The notes under the pieces: generated by a model
Told to the model about the DNA's origin: nothing
Seen by the model: only the letters and a program-made list of their open reading frames with translations
Databases searched by the model: none
Source of the DNA: Eumeta japonica
Lineage: Eukaryota > Arthropoda > Insecta > Lepidoptera > Psychidae
Direction: 5' to 3'
Length of the DNA: 64,000 bases
NCBI GenBank assembly: GCA_005406025.1
Contig: BGZK01000076.1
Coordinates: 1-64,000, forward strand
Translations under genes and position numbers: made by a program
Shown: positions 1-13,302 of the stretch, piece after piece
Layout: the number at the start of each line of letters is the position of its first letter
Numbering within the stretch: position 1 is the first letter of the stretch

Positions 1-1644
1 CTAATGGGCGACTTAAGAGAGTTCTTCATTGATCCTGCGGGCATAGGTTCGAAAACCACTGGGGCAATAAGCGTACCTACTGTGAATGTATTCATGATCA
101 GCTTTTATAGTCAAGCGGGAATATTTTTCAAATACATCCACGTATTTTAGAAAGAGGTTCTGCTTCGCTATTCAACGAGATAATATATATGTCGTATTTT
201 TGTATGGGGATTTAAGACATTTGGGCTTATAATTTTATTTATGAGTCGTCTTCCCGTTTCCGCATTTGTATAAAATATGTGCACAGTATTAGGTTAATGC
301 TTCTGATTTAAAAAGCTCATTCAAGAACCATGCATTCTCGAGGAAGGGTGGTGCGGCGAGAGGACGAGAGGTGGTACATAGGACCTGCATTGCCCTCCAT
401 AAATTAACAAATTTTATTTATCACTGGCATACATTTACTCAACTGTAATTGCTTTGGTAGCGAATTAATCATAAACTGACACATTCTGATGAACCGCATT
501 TCTAAGTTATTGATATCGATTTCTGAGAATGATTATTGTTTTCTGAATGAGAATTATTACAATTATAATTATTATATCTTTATGTTTACATAAAGTAGAT
601 GACTCTTGAACAAAAAGCAATAAATTTAAAATTGTCAATGTAAAAAACGTTCAGTCAATATTCACTTATTAAATTATATCGTACTCGTTGTAGACTGCAA
701 TGAATAAGCACTTAATAAAATCGAATTTCGTCTGTCGCAAAGAAAAGGTTAAAGTAACAAAGATTTTCATTTACGGTTCAATGAAACGCAGTTGATTTCA
801 TTTTTTATTACCATATATTAGAGTGACCACTTATTTTATATATTTTGCCTACGTGACCAATAACTTTGAGTCATACCTTAGATTTCTGCGAACACTCGAG
901 GAAAGGATGCGCGATGCTCTCTTTGCGTCTTGCACGATTTATTTTTCCGTCTTCAAAACCACTTCTTGGAAAATCCGAAAGGAATTGTTATAAAAAAAAA
1001 ATCATTGGTTGGCCGTATCTTTGATACAGCCGTGGGTTTCACGTGGATACGTCTGTGTATAAAGAATATTCGGGCAATTGGAAGAACAATACGGATAGAT
1101 GTGTCAAGCCGAGTTTCTTTTTTTGCAACTGAAGTTAATGCCCTTTTCTGTCATCGTTTAATAAAAGATGATATTAAAAGTGAGAAATATAAGAAAAACA
1201 CCGCCCGGAATTATGCAAAGTAGAAGAGTAATTGCATATATAAATAATCGAGACCCTTACACACTTCCGTCTGTTTCTACCGTTTTCTTGATATCCTTTT
1301 AAAAAATTATGCACTTAATTCTATTAGTTTCTAGAATATGTTTGTGTTCTTTTTCTGTGTCCATAAATGTTATTAAAATATGAATGATATGAACATGACT
1401 TTTTCTGAATATTTATATATAAAACATTAAACATTAAATGTTTCTCCCACAATCATTTTATTTCAGTTTATAATAGGCACCTTCGTTATGTAACTGCATG
1501 CTGTAACCAAATTGATATCATTTTTTACCTAATTTCAAATATTTTATTAGCTTCGCTTTTAAGTTGATTCAATGAGCTTTCAATTCATCTGAAATTTACC
1601 TTCTTTCAGACTATCGGCAGGTTGTCGTCTCAATAATCCTTCCT

Positions 1645-1794
1645 GGGCCTAGTGCTTGTAAAGATTAATTCTTGTAGCTTAATAGGAGCTAGGCCCTCGT
1701 ACAAGGGCGCTCGACGTCCCTTCATTTCACATCGCGCAATCGGCCTCGACCAGTAATCTCTAGAGCTTACTGGTCGAGGCTGACTCTAGAGTCA
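1645..1794. other. Cluster of three strong inverted repeats
   Basis: GGGCCTAG (1645-1652) pairs with CTAGGCCC (1689-1696). GCCTCGACCAGTAA (1743-1756) pairs perfectly with TTACTGGTCGAGGC (1767-1780) across a 10-nt loop. TGACTCTAGAGTCA (1781-1794) is a perfect palindrome directly abutting. Function unknown. Confidence 0.8.
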
Positions 1795-4700
1795 GACTAA
1801 ATTCTTCCCTCAACTTGTTCTCCAAACCGAGAGCCTCTACCACAATTTCTTTTTAAATTCACTTTTTAAATTAATTTTGCTTACCATGCCTTCCTTTCCA
1901 CGAGCTTTATCCCGTTCAACCGTTATAAGGAGGACGTGGAACCTAAATTTTATTTTAAAAGTGGCATTTGTTAATGTTGATGTCAGTTTAAAAGGAGATG
2001 GTGCAAGAGGCGCTAAACCCATTTTTTCGGTGCAGCCTATCGAGTAGCTCTTCGCTCCTTCCATGTTTGATTTGATAGTTAATTATTTCTTAGAACTAAA
2101 TCTTCAATGCTATACCTATTGTAATCATGATACGTATACCAATTATTGTGGGGTTACGTGTTAAATAATAGCTCTAAGATTTTTTGATACGCAACTTAAA
2201 TTAACATTCCCACCGGTGATCATTATCGGCGATGATTATTATAATAGTAATAACTTATCGTTTGATTCATAATTGTTTTAAACACCTAATTTCGCGCCAA
2301 ATGCAACTGCATAAACAAGGTGTCACTTGTTGACTATTACAACACTTTATCAGTTAAACCAAGTGCAGTTAGTGGCGCATTAATTGACACATGACCGAAA
2401 CAATCACTACAATTGAATCATTCAATTGTATGTTGTCAATTAGTTCGTTTGTCTCGCGTGATACAATTGTGTAGATAATGATAAATGTGTAGGAGGTAGC
2501 TTTTTTTATGTTAATAAATAATTTAATTAAATTTAGACAAAAGCTTGTATTCGGATTAAATTATCGTTTAATTGATCGTTTCGTTAATTATAGATACCTT
2601 GACCTCATAAATAATACAGTTAAATGTAACGCATTAAAAGAAATGGAAGTCTATTAATACTTTATTTTAAAAGTTATTATTATATTATTAATGAATAAAA
2701 AGAACGTACAAATTGCATTTGATAATAACATCAACTTGATAAAATTGTTGATCCTAATATATCAGGTAAGTAGAAATATAATATAGTAAGTGAACTATAA
2801 TATTTGTTTAATTTTAGGATTTTATTGTTAACATTATTAAAATATTATTTGTGGCTTTTTAGTGTTTAATGTGACAAAAATAAATTTATGTAAGTACCTA
2901 ATAAGAAATAATAAGGAAATTTAAGAAAGCAAAATAGTAAGAAAAAGAAATAATAAGAAAGTTTTTGTATTTAAGAAATATTTTATGCTATAGCTACAAG
3001 ATTTAATAAGATCGAAGTTGAAAAGTCTTAGCATTTCAAAGGGATAAATTATTTTTCATTGAGCTATTAAAGAAAGATCGATTTTCAAAAGAAGTACTAT
3101 ATAGTGTTTTCAACATTTTATTGAATCAAAATATTTTTTTTATATTGTAAATATAAAATTTGTAACCTCATGTAATCATTGGGTAATCAAACATTTTTTT
3201 TGTCCGTGCTTACCTTGCCTCATTTTATTCTGGTAGATATCTGTAGATGAATATCTGCTGTCTCTCGTTACACGCAAAAAACAACTGATGCTACTCGTAT
3301 CATTTTGATCGGGCGCGCCTAGCGGCCGATACTGGGTCACGGCTTTTCGCTTCTTAAATTTATTCTTAAGGGTTCCCTTAAGTTCTTTCCCTAGATAGGT
3401 TTAAGTACCTAAATGGGATATTTGGATGGAAACGAGGACGTAATCAAGATTTGTAGGAACATTATGCCGTTTGATATATATTCGCGCAAGCGCATGCACT
3501 CGTGAGACAAACTTGTTTATAACGATAGAGTTTAATAAACTGCTTCTTCTTATTATTAACTATATTTTAATAATTTATATAATCTGTACCAATTTTCGTA
3601 TTGTCATCCGATTACAGTGTAGTATTTCGAAATTCCCATTGTATGTCCATTGAAAAGAATACTCAATTCAATTGGGGACACAATACCAGTCAATTTTCAT
3701 GGCGTTCTTTTCGGAAATCATAAATTGTTAAAAAATCATTAAAATACCTTATTAAAACTCTCCATACGGTTGTACGATTTTTGTTGTATGATTGAAATTC
3801 CATTCTACTGTGCTCTTCATGTAATAAAATAACGTCAATGTATTGAATTGTAACTCCATGTCAAATGAAATATTGATTAATTAAATCTCAAAATATCGGA
3901 AGCTTAAAAATAAGCACGACCAACAACCGCCTTGGACTGATTTTAATTATAGTCGAGTGTTATCGCTTTCGTACCGGGCAACCTTCTTTATATAATATAG
4001 CATATCGACACATATACAAATAGCATTCGCACGCGCAGCGCATATCAGTCGTCAGGTTTTTATTCGAATATCTCTCTTGCTGCTTTAGTCGGCACCGCGT
4101 TATCTCGTCGCCTTGACGATTCCGTAGAATTTCCTTCCGTTAGGGACACACAGTCGGGCGAAGATACACGACAGATGTTAAAGCTAAAAATAAACGTTGA
4201 TAACACACAAATATAAAATGATAAAGTAGAATAAAATTATTTAGCGACGACGCAATCGCACTGCCATTGTTAGCCGCTTTTGTTTCGAGCACGGCGCGTG
4301 TCAAAACAGCGTATGCCTATTGTAGAAGGACATTGAATTTATCATTTAGTGTACTGTTTTGTTCAATTGAATATTTTTATAATGTAATTCAGATTTTTTT
4401 TTACAAACGTCGGTCATATTAGTAGGTACGTAAAATGACAGGTTTTAATTAGTCTCGTATCAAAAACGCATTTGCATGATATGCAGATAGAGAGATCCTT
4501 CTATTTTTAATTCTGTATCGGCATTTTAATAAAGCCTCAAACGGCTTTATATATTTAAAAATAATATATATTTGACTAATTATAGAAATATATTTGACTT
4601 TGTAGTTTGGCAACAGCTAAAGAGGGTTTTCTCAGAAATCCACTGTGATTTTGAAGTTGTAAAGCGAGCGCCATTATTTTACATATTGAAGTGAAACAGC

Positions 4701-4945
4701 ATAAATTAAACAAAAAAATCTTTGTTATATCATCGAGATCGAGACCGAAATGAATGAAAATTTCAGTAGCTTATGAAAGCGACACGACAAAATGGCCTGA
4801 TCAGAGAGAGACAGAGATAGAGATACTTACATATTAAATTTGAGTTCATGGAATACCGGGAAGTGGGTCAAAATCGCTTGTATATTAACTTTGTATCATT
4901 GTGACACGTCAATCTAAAACAGTACAGTTGGGGACTGCAAATGAC

Positions 4946-5011
4946 CGTCGTCACGAGGGCGACGACGATGTCCGTGACCGGCGGCTTATCGTGCTCCGTA
5001 AGGCACGGAGC
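4946..5011. other. Two adjacent GC-rich stem-loops
   Basis: CGTCGTC (4946-4952) pairs with GACGACG (4961-4967), and GCTCCGT (4993-4999) with ACGGAGC (5005-5011). They stand out in AT-rich DNA about 730 bp before the candidate start exon. Confidence 0.55.
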
Positions 5012-5738
5012 GGGCGGTTTGATTAGACTTAAGTTAAAAACTCATAAAGTCTGACACAACAACCTAAAGTGACGAACGAGATGTTGGCCGAGTTTCCTTT
5101 TGTTGCAGATGTATTTAGGTTTTTACGTTGACCGCCTATAAAACTTACTTATTGAATTGCGTTTTCATGATCCGTGTCTTTATTACATTGGACATGTATG
5201 GCAATTTTTCATCAGCCAGTAATATTGATTTAAACTATAATTAATGGACCTTAAAGTCATTTATCTGTGTATTTGTTTTTGCGTGAATCGAAAATTACTG
5301 CATCAATACGAGAGGTTCTTCAGTTGAATTAATTGTAATGTAACTTTAAAAGTAGTTTACGAACCTTTCGTTGTGATTTATTACAAAACATAGTGGAAAT
5401 TTTTTGGAAGAACTATTATATATATGAAATATTATATATGCGTGTATACATAACACTGCGTACATAATTATATATGCGGGTGCATAGAGTCGAAGGCGGA
5501 AATTGGTAGATAATAGCAATGAGCCTGCTTTAGTAGAGTCAGTAGTTTTAGAACGGGAAATTTGTATGACCTAATTCAAACACATACAAGGGGCATAATT
5601 TGAATTTGCAAGTGCGGTCAGCGAGCAGTGATAAGTGGAATTGCCAGGAAGAAGTAGAAACTCGAATGGATAGACGTAGTAAATGTAAATAATTAATTCA
5701 GAAGATCTGCCGTGAACTCATCGAATCTGAATTAAAAT

Positions 5739-5828
5739 ATGACACTGTCGCACAAGGCGTCGTACGACGAGGCGAAACCGACGGCGCAAGGTGTTCCCGT
5801 CAAGACAAACAGCGACAAGCTTAACGAG
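5739..5828 (+). CDS. Candidate first coding exon of halfway (unproven)
   Basis: An ATG in good insect context (TTAAAATATGA) opens 30 codons reading MTLSHKASYDEAKP and ending TNSDKLNE before GAG/GTCCGT, a usable but weak donor. It is phase 0, so it would splice in frame to exon B at 33537, giving a 531-residue protein. The stretch is GC-rich with codon-like composition inside AT-rich DNA. Against it: about 30 polar residues would precede the hydrophobic segment, which is long for a signal peptide, the intron would be 27.7 kb, and I cannot confirm homology. The true start could lie in another small exon or before the window. Confidence 0.35.
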
Positions 5829-6070
5829 GTCCGTGGAGCCATTTTTTTTTCTAACGATTGTTTTCGTAGGCGCGCCCGCACGCGCTCGCAGAACAAACAC
5901 ACGTAACTCACAGTCGGCCCGCCGGGCGAGCCTTTACAGTTACAAGGTTCGGGTCGACAGCATCGTCGCGCGCGCCGATCGGCCCTCCGCGGCCGCCGTT
6001 ATCGGACATAGCGATCCGTAATGGCGGGTAGATCCATGACCGAAGGCTTAATACGCTGCCCAAGGCATGC
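5739..6070. other. CpG- and GC-rich patch, possible promoter-proximal or 5' exon region
   Basis: This ~330-bp block contains many CpGs (for example GGCGCGCCCGCACGCGCTCG and CCTCCGCGGCCGCC) in a window otherwise dominated by A and T. Such patches in insect genomes often mark exons or 5' ends. No TATA box is convincing. Open frames on both strands here mainly reflect the low density of stop codons. Confidence 0.4.
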
Positions 6071-6215
6071 GTGTGGTTTGATTCGACTTCCAAACTCATC
6101 GGTCGATTCGCCGGTACTCATGATTCGAATTTCACTTCTGGTTAGAAGTCAAAGCTCGACCACTGTGTCACCATTACGCCTATTATGTTGATTAAAATAT
6201 TGTAGTCAACACAAT

Positions 6216-6217
<2 letters not shown>

Positions 6218-6262
<45 letters not shown>
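6218..6262. repeat. (TA)n microsatellite
   Basis: About 45 bp of uninterrupted TA dinucleotides. Confidence 0.95.
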
Positions 6263-6263
<1 letters not shown>

Positions 6264-9200
6264 CACCCTGATATTAGATATATATTTCAACCAGTATGCA
6301 TATTACTTCTTAACTAAGAAGAATAAAGCTTTTTCTTTTACGCATAATTGCACTTCTTATGTCTGTACTTCTATGGAATGACATTTACGTTGAATGATAA
6401 AAAAAATCCATTTTTTTTAAATTTTCACTGTAAACTCATACACTATAAAGGGGTTAATTAAATTAAAAAAAAATTGAAATGATATATTAATAATGAATTG
6501 TTAATATTCGTGCAAAGTATATACTACATAAAAATCTGTAGTCTCTGCCTACAGATCTGGGAAATAGGCATACAAATCATAATTATAATGAAGAATATTA
6601 TTCCTTAATCTCGAACATGGGCGAGTGGAGTATTGGGTTTTTAATTTAAGTCAAATTCAACCAATCGCTCCGTGCCCCTGAAAGTAGTTGCATTGTATTG
6701 TCATAACATTGACAACGCGGATCCCAATCAGTAATTACTAAATCAATATCTAAAAAGAATGCGTATAAGATCACTTCGTAGTATTTCTGTTTGTCCAGAC
6801 GCTTTTTTTCAGCATTGTGTAGACGTATCGAGTTGAAATCGAAATCAAATACATGATCTACAGCGCCTCGAAACTGTAAATAATCAACTTACAAGTCGAT
6901 CAAACATACGGCTGTTTTTGTCGCATATTTTGACCCTCGAAAATAAATTGAAATCTATTATGTTGATACGAAATCATGAAATTTGAGAAAAAGCAAAGGT
7001 TTACGAATAAATTTGAAAATCGTCAATTTGTCGCGTGTCATTTGTTATATCACTTTGTTTTTGTAATTACAACTTCATCTTGCAGTCGGGGTGTGTACCG
7101 TGATGTGAACCGATGTATCGTAGAATATTTTTTAATTTGCCGCTATAAAAAATAAAGTTTTTTAAAATTGGGTCTTAAAAAAAAACAATATTTTTTGAAA
7201 TAAATTTTCGGAATTCTCGGACCGACATCTCGACAGTGTTGGTGTCGAAAGCGGGCAAACATCGTCGAGACTTTCAATGGATGAAATATGTAATTAAGGT
7301 TTGCACGGAACCATCGTGATACAGATTCTATTCACACTTGTCCTGTGAAAATATGCCCATTTTCATGTTTAATCGAAACTAGCGAGTCGAGCCGTTTGCA
7401 AAAAAAATATTCAAAATAATTTCGATACCTACATATTTACCTTTTCACATGGTCGTTTTGCCACATTTTCAGGTTTTCCAGAATCGTCAATTATCATTTG
7501 TTTTACTTAGATAGTCGAATTTGAAATATGTTTTTTGTACGTACTTGATTTTCATGCGTTGTTTGCATACCGAATATAGACGGTGTTTACTCGCTTGGCT
7601 TGATAAATACAGGCAAGCCTATCGACTGACAATTCCACACCGACCGATAAAAAATCTTTGCAAATAAGATAATTCGCACAGGAATGTTATGGATAATTCA
7701 AACTTTTTAATAAAAGTACTAAAATAAAAAATTAAAATATAAATAATCTTCATTGAAAAGAAAATCTTGCATTATTTATAATATTAGACACTATTTTCAA
7801 ATTTAGGAGCTCAAATTTTTAAATATTACGTTGTATAAAAATAAAATAGTAAATTTCTTTTTGATATTTTCAATTCCGTTTCAAATAACTTTTATTATTT
7901 TATCATATATTACATATCACGTAGATCAATCCAATTCCGATTACTAAACGACACAATTTCAATAGCTGACTAAACATACTGGTATATTTTAGAATGGAGA
8001 CCTAATTTTCAAATCGATTTTAAAAAGCTTTTTTTTTAGATTTGTTTGAAACCGTCATCAAAAAAGTTATATATCCATCGCAAGAGCATAATGTAAACTA
8101 GCTTTTCGTTAGTCGGGTTTAGCTTAGTAGCTCGTCATATAAAATTAAGTTACAAAAAAAACGCGTTAGCTCTAAGGTTGTAGTTTTGCATTGACATGAG
8201 TCAATCGGTCTAGTCCCTTCTATCTGTAGGGTGTTACGAATCGTCTGTTGATTGCACGTGCCGGGCGGTACTCGTAGATAGTCGTAAATATAGACGGCAC
8301 ATTCGTGTGTTGTATTCCTCGCACGAATACGATTATAAATATGTATTGTTTTTGTCACGCCGTCCGAGTACACAACGGAAAAACATTGTATTATGTTACC
8401 TATTATATATACAGATGTTACTGTGTATACGTGATCTTCAGTGTTGGATATAAAAATTAAAAACGTTCCAAAATGTATCCGATTATGTGATAGGCAGAAA
8501 CTATTAATGTACGATCATGTTCTAAGCTGATATCGTGTATGCCCTTTGCCTGTGACGTATACTGTTACTCATTCAGTTGTTTGACGGTGGTCGCTACGCC
8601 ATCTGTCGGCGTTGAAAAATCCTTCTAAATGACGATAGGTAGTCCAACAGTAAAACTAGAACGAATAATCTTTGATTTAAAATTAGTTTGATTCAGAAAC
8701 CTTATTCGTATCGACCAGGTGGCGTGTTGCAATAGCGATGTTGAGTATATTGATTTTTTTTAAGTGTCCTAAATTTTGTAGAAAAATTGGCTAGAAGAAA
8801 GACGATATGTGCTTTGTCTAAATATAACCATAGAGCTAGAATGTCAACAGTCCTACATAGAATTATTAGAGGTGAATGTTGAATGTACTATAGGACATGG
8901 GCTCACTCAATTTTTATGGCGTCAAAATTATAAATCGTTTGAAAATTAGAATGAAAAACATAGTGAAGCTTTTCTCTTTAAACTCTCCATTCAATGGTAT
9001 GATTTTTGTGTTATGTTTTCTTCACTCTCCAAAAGTCCATTTTCGGTTTGAATTTTAAATTAAATTAAAATATTAATGAATTGCACCTCAAAATGTTAAA
9101 AACTTGCCAAAATAATCGCGACTGACTACTGTCGTGAACCTGATTTGTCGAATAGTATCGCTTTTGTAATGAGCTATAGCTTTTAAGTCCTATGTTTTTA

Positions 9201-10831
9201 TCGTAAGCTAGTAATGTCTCTTGATTATTTTTCTCTTCTAGAACGGTAGATTCATAGACAAGCATACGTTCGGATGTGATAATAAATCACAAGATTCCAA
9301 CGCGGTAAAGTGTAGCGCCAATAAATATCTCTTTAATATGCCATTCAAATATCCATCACCCAACCCGTGTGAAGATATCGCATCAGATAACCTAAGGTTG
9401 TGAGCGCATTCGGTATTTTGACAAAAGTGGTATTTTTTCTTCGAAAAGTAGAAAGAAAAGGTCATATTGACTAACCGCGAGCGCCGGTCGTCGATATTCA
9501 AGACTGATCTAATTTGTGGTTCTAATATGAGTTTTAATTGCTATTGACTGTCCCGTCCGCGTTTACTAGGATTGTTTGGGCTTTAATAAATTACATAAAA
9601 CAACGTCTACGGGCGCTGTTAAATTTTTAATATAAATAAGTGATAGTGATATGCAACAATAGTTAAAAACAGACACTATACTATAATGATGGAGAAGCGA
9701 ATAATACCATCCCGAGGTCTAATCGTCTACCGCTCGTTGCTCGCCTACTTGACGTCTGGCAAATTATCTAGTATCTAAAGGATTAATATACATACGTCTG
9801 TACATTTTGAGCTTAACTGAACCCATTTTCATATGTTTTTTTTTTGAATCAATTTTGTAGTTGAGCGATTATAGTATATATAAGCGATATATAGAGTATA
9901 TATAAGAGATATATAAGCGAAATACCTCTGTCTGACTGACTGACTGACACATCACGCGATCTCCGAAACTAACGGTTAGACTGACTTGAACTTTGCATAG
10001 TTACTGTTTTCGGTATGTAGTTGCTCACTAACAATGGATTTTATGCAAATCCTATCCAAATAAATTTTCACCTACCGTCACATACATATACTATACCCTA
10101 GTCTACGCGGGCGGAGCTGCGGGAAAAAGCTAGTTAAACATAGATGTTAGTCACCGTAAAACATTTACGTAGAGTGCAGTAAAAGTTACGCACTCCTGGC
10201 TGGTCATAAAATTTTCAAATTTTAGTTTTTTTTTTTTAAGAAAAGAAAGGTATGATTCATGTATCGATTAAAATAACTTTCATCGTTAGTTCGTCTTTCA
10301 TTGCAAGTGGAAGTTCGTAGTCCATACTAGAGGTAGAATTCAAATGGAAACCTTTTACGGTGATGATGTTTGACGATTTTCAAAGTCCTCTTTTCGCTTC
10401 CAACTCGCGCAGCCCCTCTTTGAAACGCTTTTGGGAGGGAAAAATCTCAGGTACGATTTCATCGAAGCGCCACGTCTTCGTGATTAGGCTCACGTAAAAC
10501 GCCCCGTGAAACGCCTTGAATTTGAATTTTGTATTACCCGTTGCTTTCGTCAGGGTTTCGCGTTTCAGTACAATAGTGTCTTATGTCACATCTTAATGAA
10601 AAAAAAAACCAAATTTCCATTCAACTATAACTTTACTAAAATAGTGAAACAAAATATGCATCTGTGTTTCCTTGGATCCGTGTTAATATGTACCACCAAA
10701 ACTTAGGGCGGGATTGCCGAATTGATGTCTGTAATCTATTGGTTTAGGGAATAAATAGATACATCGACAACACTTTGTTTCTACACAATCTAAATTAAAT
10801 TATTAGTTTCGCTCTTTGATACCTCTTTGAT

Positions 10832-10878
10832 ACAACGGAATTAAATGTTAATAAATTATTAACATTTAATTCCGTTGT
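10832..10878. other. Near-perfect 47-bp palindrome
   Basis: The arms ACAACGGAATTAAATGTTAA and onward (23 bp) are exact reverse complements around a single central base. Confidence 0.9.
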
Positions 10879-11375
10879 TACTCAATTAAGCAATAACTAT
10901 TAATAGTTGAACATTTGTACAAGTTTCCCTGCCGGTGTGCCGAAATTATACAGTGAATCGACAATAATCAACGAATATTTCAGTCTACCTACTAATAAAT
11001 TATGTTATATTGCAGTTTTACGTCCAGAACTATGGGAAAACATGAAATGATTTATTGTAATTTTGGATCCAAGCATTTTATTATACTGAACTATTTTCAC
11101 AGAAAAAATTTTGTATAAAAAAAGGAATTTAGGTTTGTGCTGATTTTGATTTCTCCTTTATCCAGTTGAAATTCTATGAACACGTATTTGACTAAAAAGT
11201 AACAAAGTTATTTTCCAAATCGCAATAAACAATAATTGCTGTTCATTATATCAACAATTCCGTTGTATTAGTATTAGTAACTATTTTGGCAGACGAGATG
11301 AATGTTGTCTATTCTGTCTATTTTGAAGCTATTGTGGTACCTACCTATCACATAGAATAGTATGCGTGGACAGAC

Positions 11376-11458
11376 GTACAATTATAATTGTACATCTATT
11401 CACTCGTACATAGATGTACAATTGTAATTGTACATCTGTCTGGCAATAATTATTGCCA
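11376..11458. other. Three perfect palindromes in 83 bp
   Basis: GTACAATTATAATTGTAC (11376-11393), AGATGTACAATT-GT-AATTGTACATCT (11412-11437, 12-bp arms) and TGGCAATAATTATTGCCA (11441-11458). The first two share the core TGTACAATT. Confidence 0.9.
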
Positions 11459-11886
11459 TTGTAAAGCATTAATTATACAGTAAATTTATGGCTTTGAGTT
11501 GCGTTCACAAAGACAAGAACTTTGGAATATATAATATTGGCAATTAAATAGTGTTGATCTCATGATAAACATTATGAAACCTTGGCTGTGTTTAATGTTT
11601 ATTCAATGCGATAAGGGAATCACAGGAACTCAATAACAGCGCAAACAACTCATGCGACTACCTAATGGCGATAGTGTTTTTTTTCTACTCTTTTATTCAA
11701 CTTCCTGTTATTATTATACCACTCTTTATTTTTTAAAGTGTTTATTGATCGTTGTTTTGGCATTAATCTTGCAATAGCAGTTTTGATGCGGTAAATAAGA
11801 GATTTATCGCGTTTAAAAGGATATTTTAGTTCGGAAGAAAAAGGAAATATATATAATAGTTGAAATGACAACTACTATGTTATAAC

Positions 11887-11990
11887 CAGTGGTATAGCTA
11901 GGGAAGGGTGTCGAGGGCGGCCCGCACCGGGTGTCACCCATTTAGGGGTGACACCCGAGTTTATCCAACCGCAAATTTTGATTCACAAAA
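11887..11990 (+). mobile_element. Truncated hAT-like terminus with GC-rich hairpin
   Basis: The sequence starts CAGTGGTATAGCTAGGG, an end type common in insect hAT-like elements. It contains the inverted pair GGGTGTCACCC (11929-11939) and GGGTGACACCC (11946-11956), a perfect 11-bp stem with a 6-nt loop. No matching right end was found downstream, so this is a fragment or the other end has decayed. Confidence 0.45.
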
Positions 11991-13082
11991 AATACACAAC
12001 GAAATATAAAACATTGTTTATTATTAGAGTTTTTCTTCAACTTAATAGTTTTGATTTTTAGGGTGTTTCAGGATTGCTTCTAACTCATATATGTCACTTT
12101 TATAATAATGCCATTTACTTATAAACGAGTGTAAACTTTAATCAGCGTATGTATTAAGAACATGCAAATTTTGTATGCATATCATACAAGTGATATTTTA
12201 AAAAAAAAATCACAAAACTACCCAGACTTAAGTTATCGCTTCTCGTTTGGAGAACGAAGATGGCACTTATAGTGTAAGATTAAACTCCTTACATCATACC
12301 CATACCACAGTTATGTGCGAACCCTAACCTCGAGCCCTAAATGTAATCTATGATCTGGCTTAAATTTTGTTTCTGAAATACATTCCGAGCTATAATTCAT
12401 GTCGCTATAAATCCTGACGTTATAATTATGCAAAATCGTTCTAGGATTACGGCCAAAACGCTTCCTGAGAATTTTAATGGGCTGTAAACACATTTATTTG
12501 ACGACCGTGCGAATACGAAACCGGTTACATAAGACCTCTGCGGTTCGAAATGAACCATATTTATATTGTCCCATAAGGAAATGTCATTATAACATATGCT
12601 ATTGTGTCATTGAATCGTTTCGTTACTGTAATCCGTTGTTTAAAAAGCGTTTAGGGCAGGTCGACTGGACTGCCTCCAGCTGCCCCATTGTGCTGAAATA
12701 TTAAGGTTTTAGAATCCAAGTCATCGTCGACTCGACGTGGAGACGGTATGAATAAAAAAATAGTGCGTGGACTCCCTCCGCGCGGAAGAAGTGAAACTTC
12801 GTAATGTGGAAATGAAAATACAAAGGGGTAGAAATTGCGTTTTTCGTCGCCCGTTACAATCCCGAAAAACAGTTGCGAGACGAAATCTACCGACTCACTC
12901 TCGTTCTCTGTCCTACTTTCTACCTTTGCGTATCTTTCTTTCACTCTCCCTCTTGAGTTGGAGTATTGGATGCTACTCGTTGCTAACGCTCGCGCTGGCC
13001 TGTAACAGGTATACTACGCGCATGCGTTCGAGTGCCACGCATTAATTCTCGCTCTGTCTCTTTCTATTCCCCTCCCCACGAG

Positions 13083-13150
13083 CGTTGAACGTTTAACGCA
13101 ACAGTACTTTCATACTTCCTCCATGGTAGCGTTAAACGTTTAACGCAACC
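13083..13150. repeat. Paired palindromic motif CGTT(A/G)AACGTTTAACGCAAC
   Basis: CGTTGAACGTTTAACGCAAC at 13083-13102 and CGTTAAACGTTTAACGCAAC at 13129-13148 are two copies of a self-complementary motif (GCGTTAAACGTTTAACGC), 26 bp apart. It is probably part of a repeat. Confidence 0.6.
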
Positions 13151-13302
13151 TTGTTGGAAGTCGCATTAGAAGTTTCACTTCAAAAACGCGTCTTAAGCGA
13201 ACGCAGTAAAGTACGACGAGTTGACACCGATATCGTAACTATGTTTTCCTTACGTTATCAAATTTGTTGCATTTACGTCACTCTTTAAAAAAAAAAAGGG
13301 TT

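Larger units (their letters stand above)
1..5738. other. AT-rich non-coding sequence, no gene recognised
   Basis: No open frame here resembles a protein family. Apart from the hairpin clusters at 1.65-1.79 and 4.95-5.01 kb, I see only low-complexity AT-rich DNA. It may contain upstream regulatory sequence or the halfway promoter, but no motif is convincing. Confidence 0.6.

Noticed and set aside
12651..13045. Overlapping 97- and 92-codon frames on both strands
   Set aside because: They lie in a GC-richer, repeat-like block with few stops in any frame and resemble no family.
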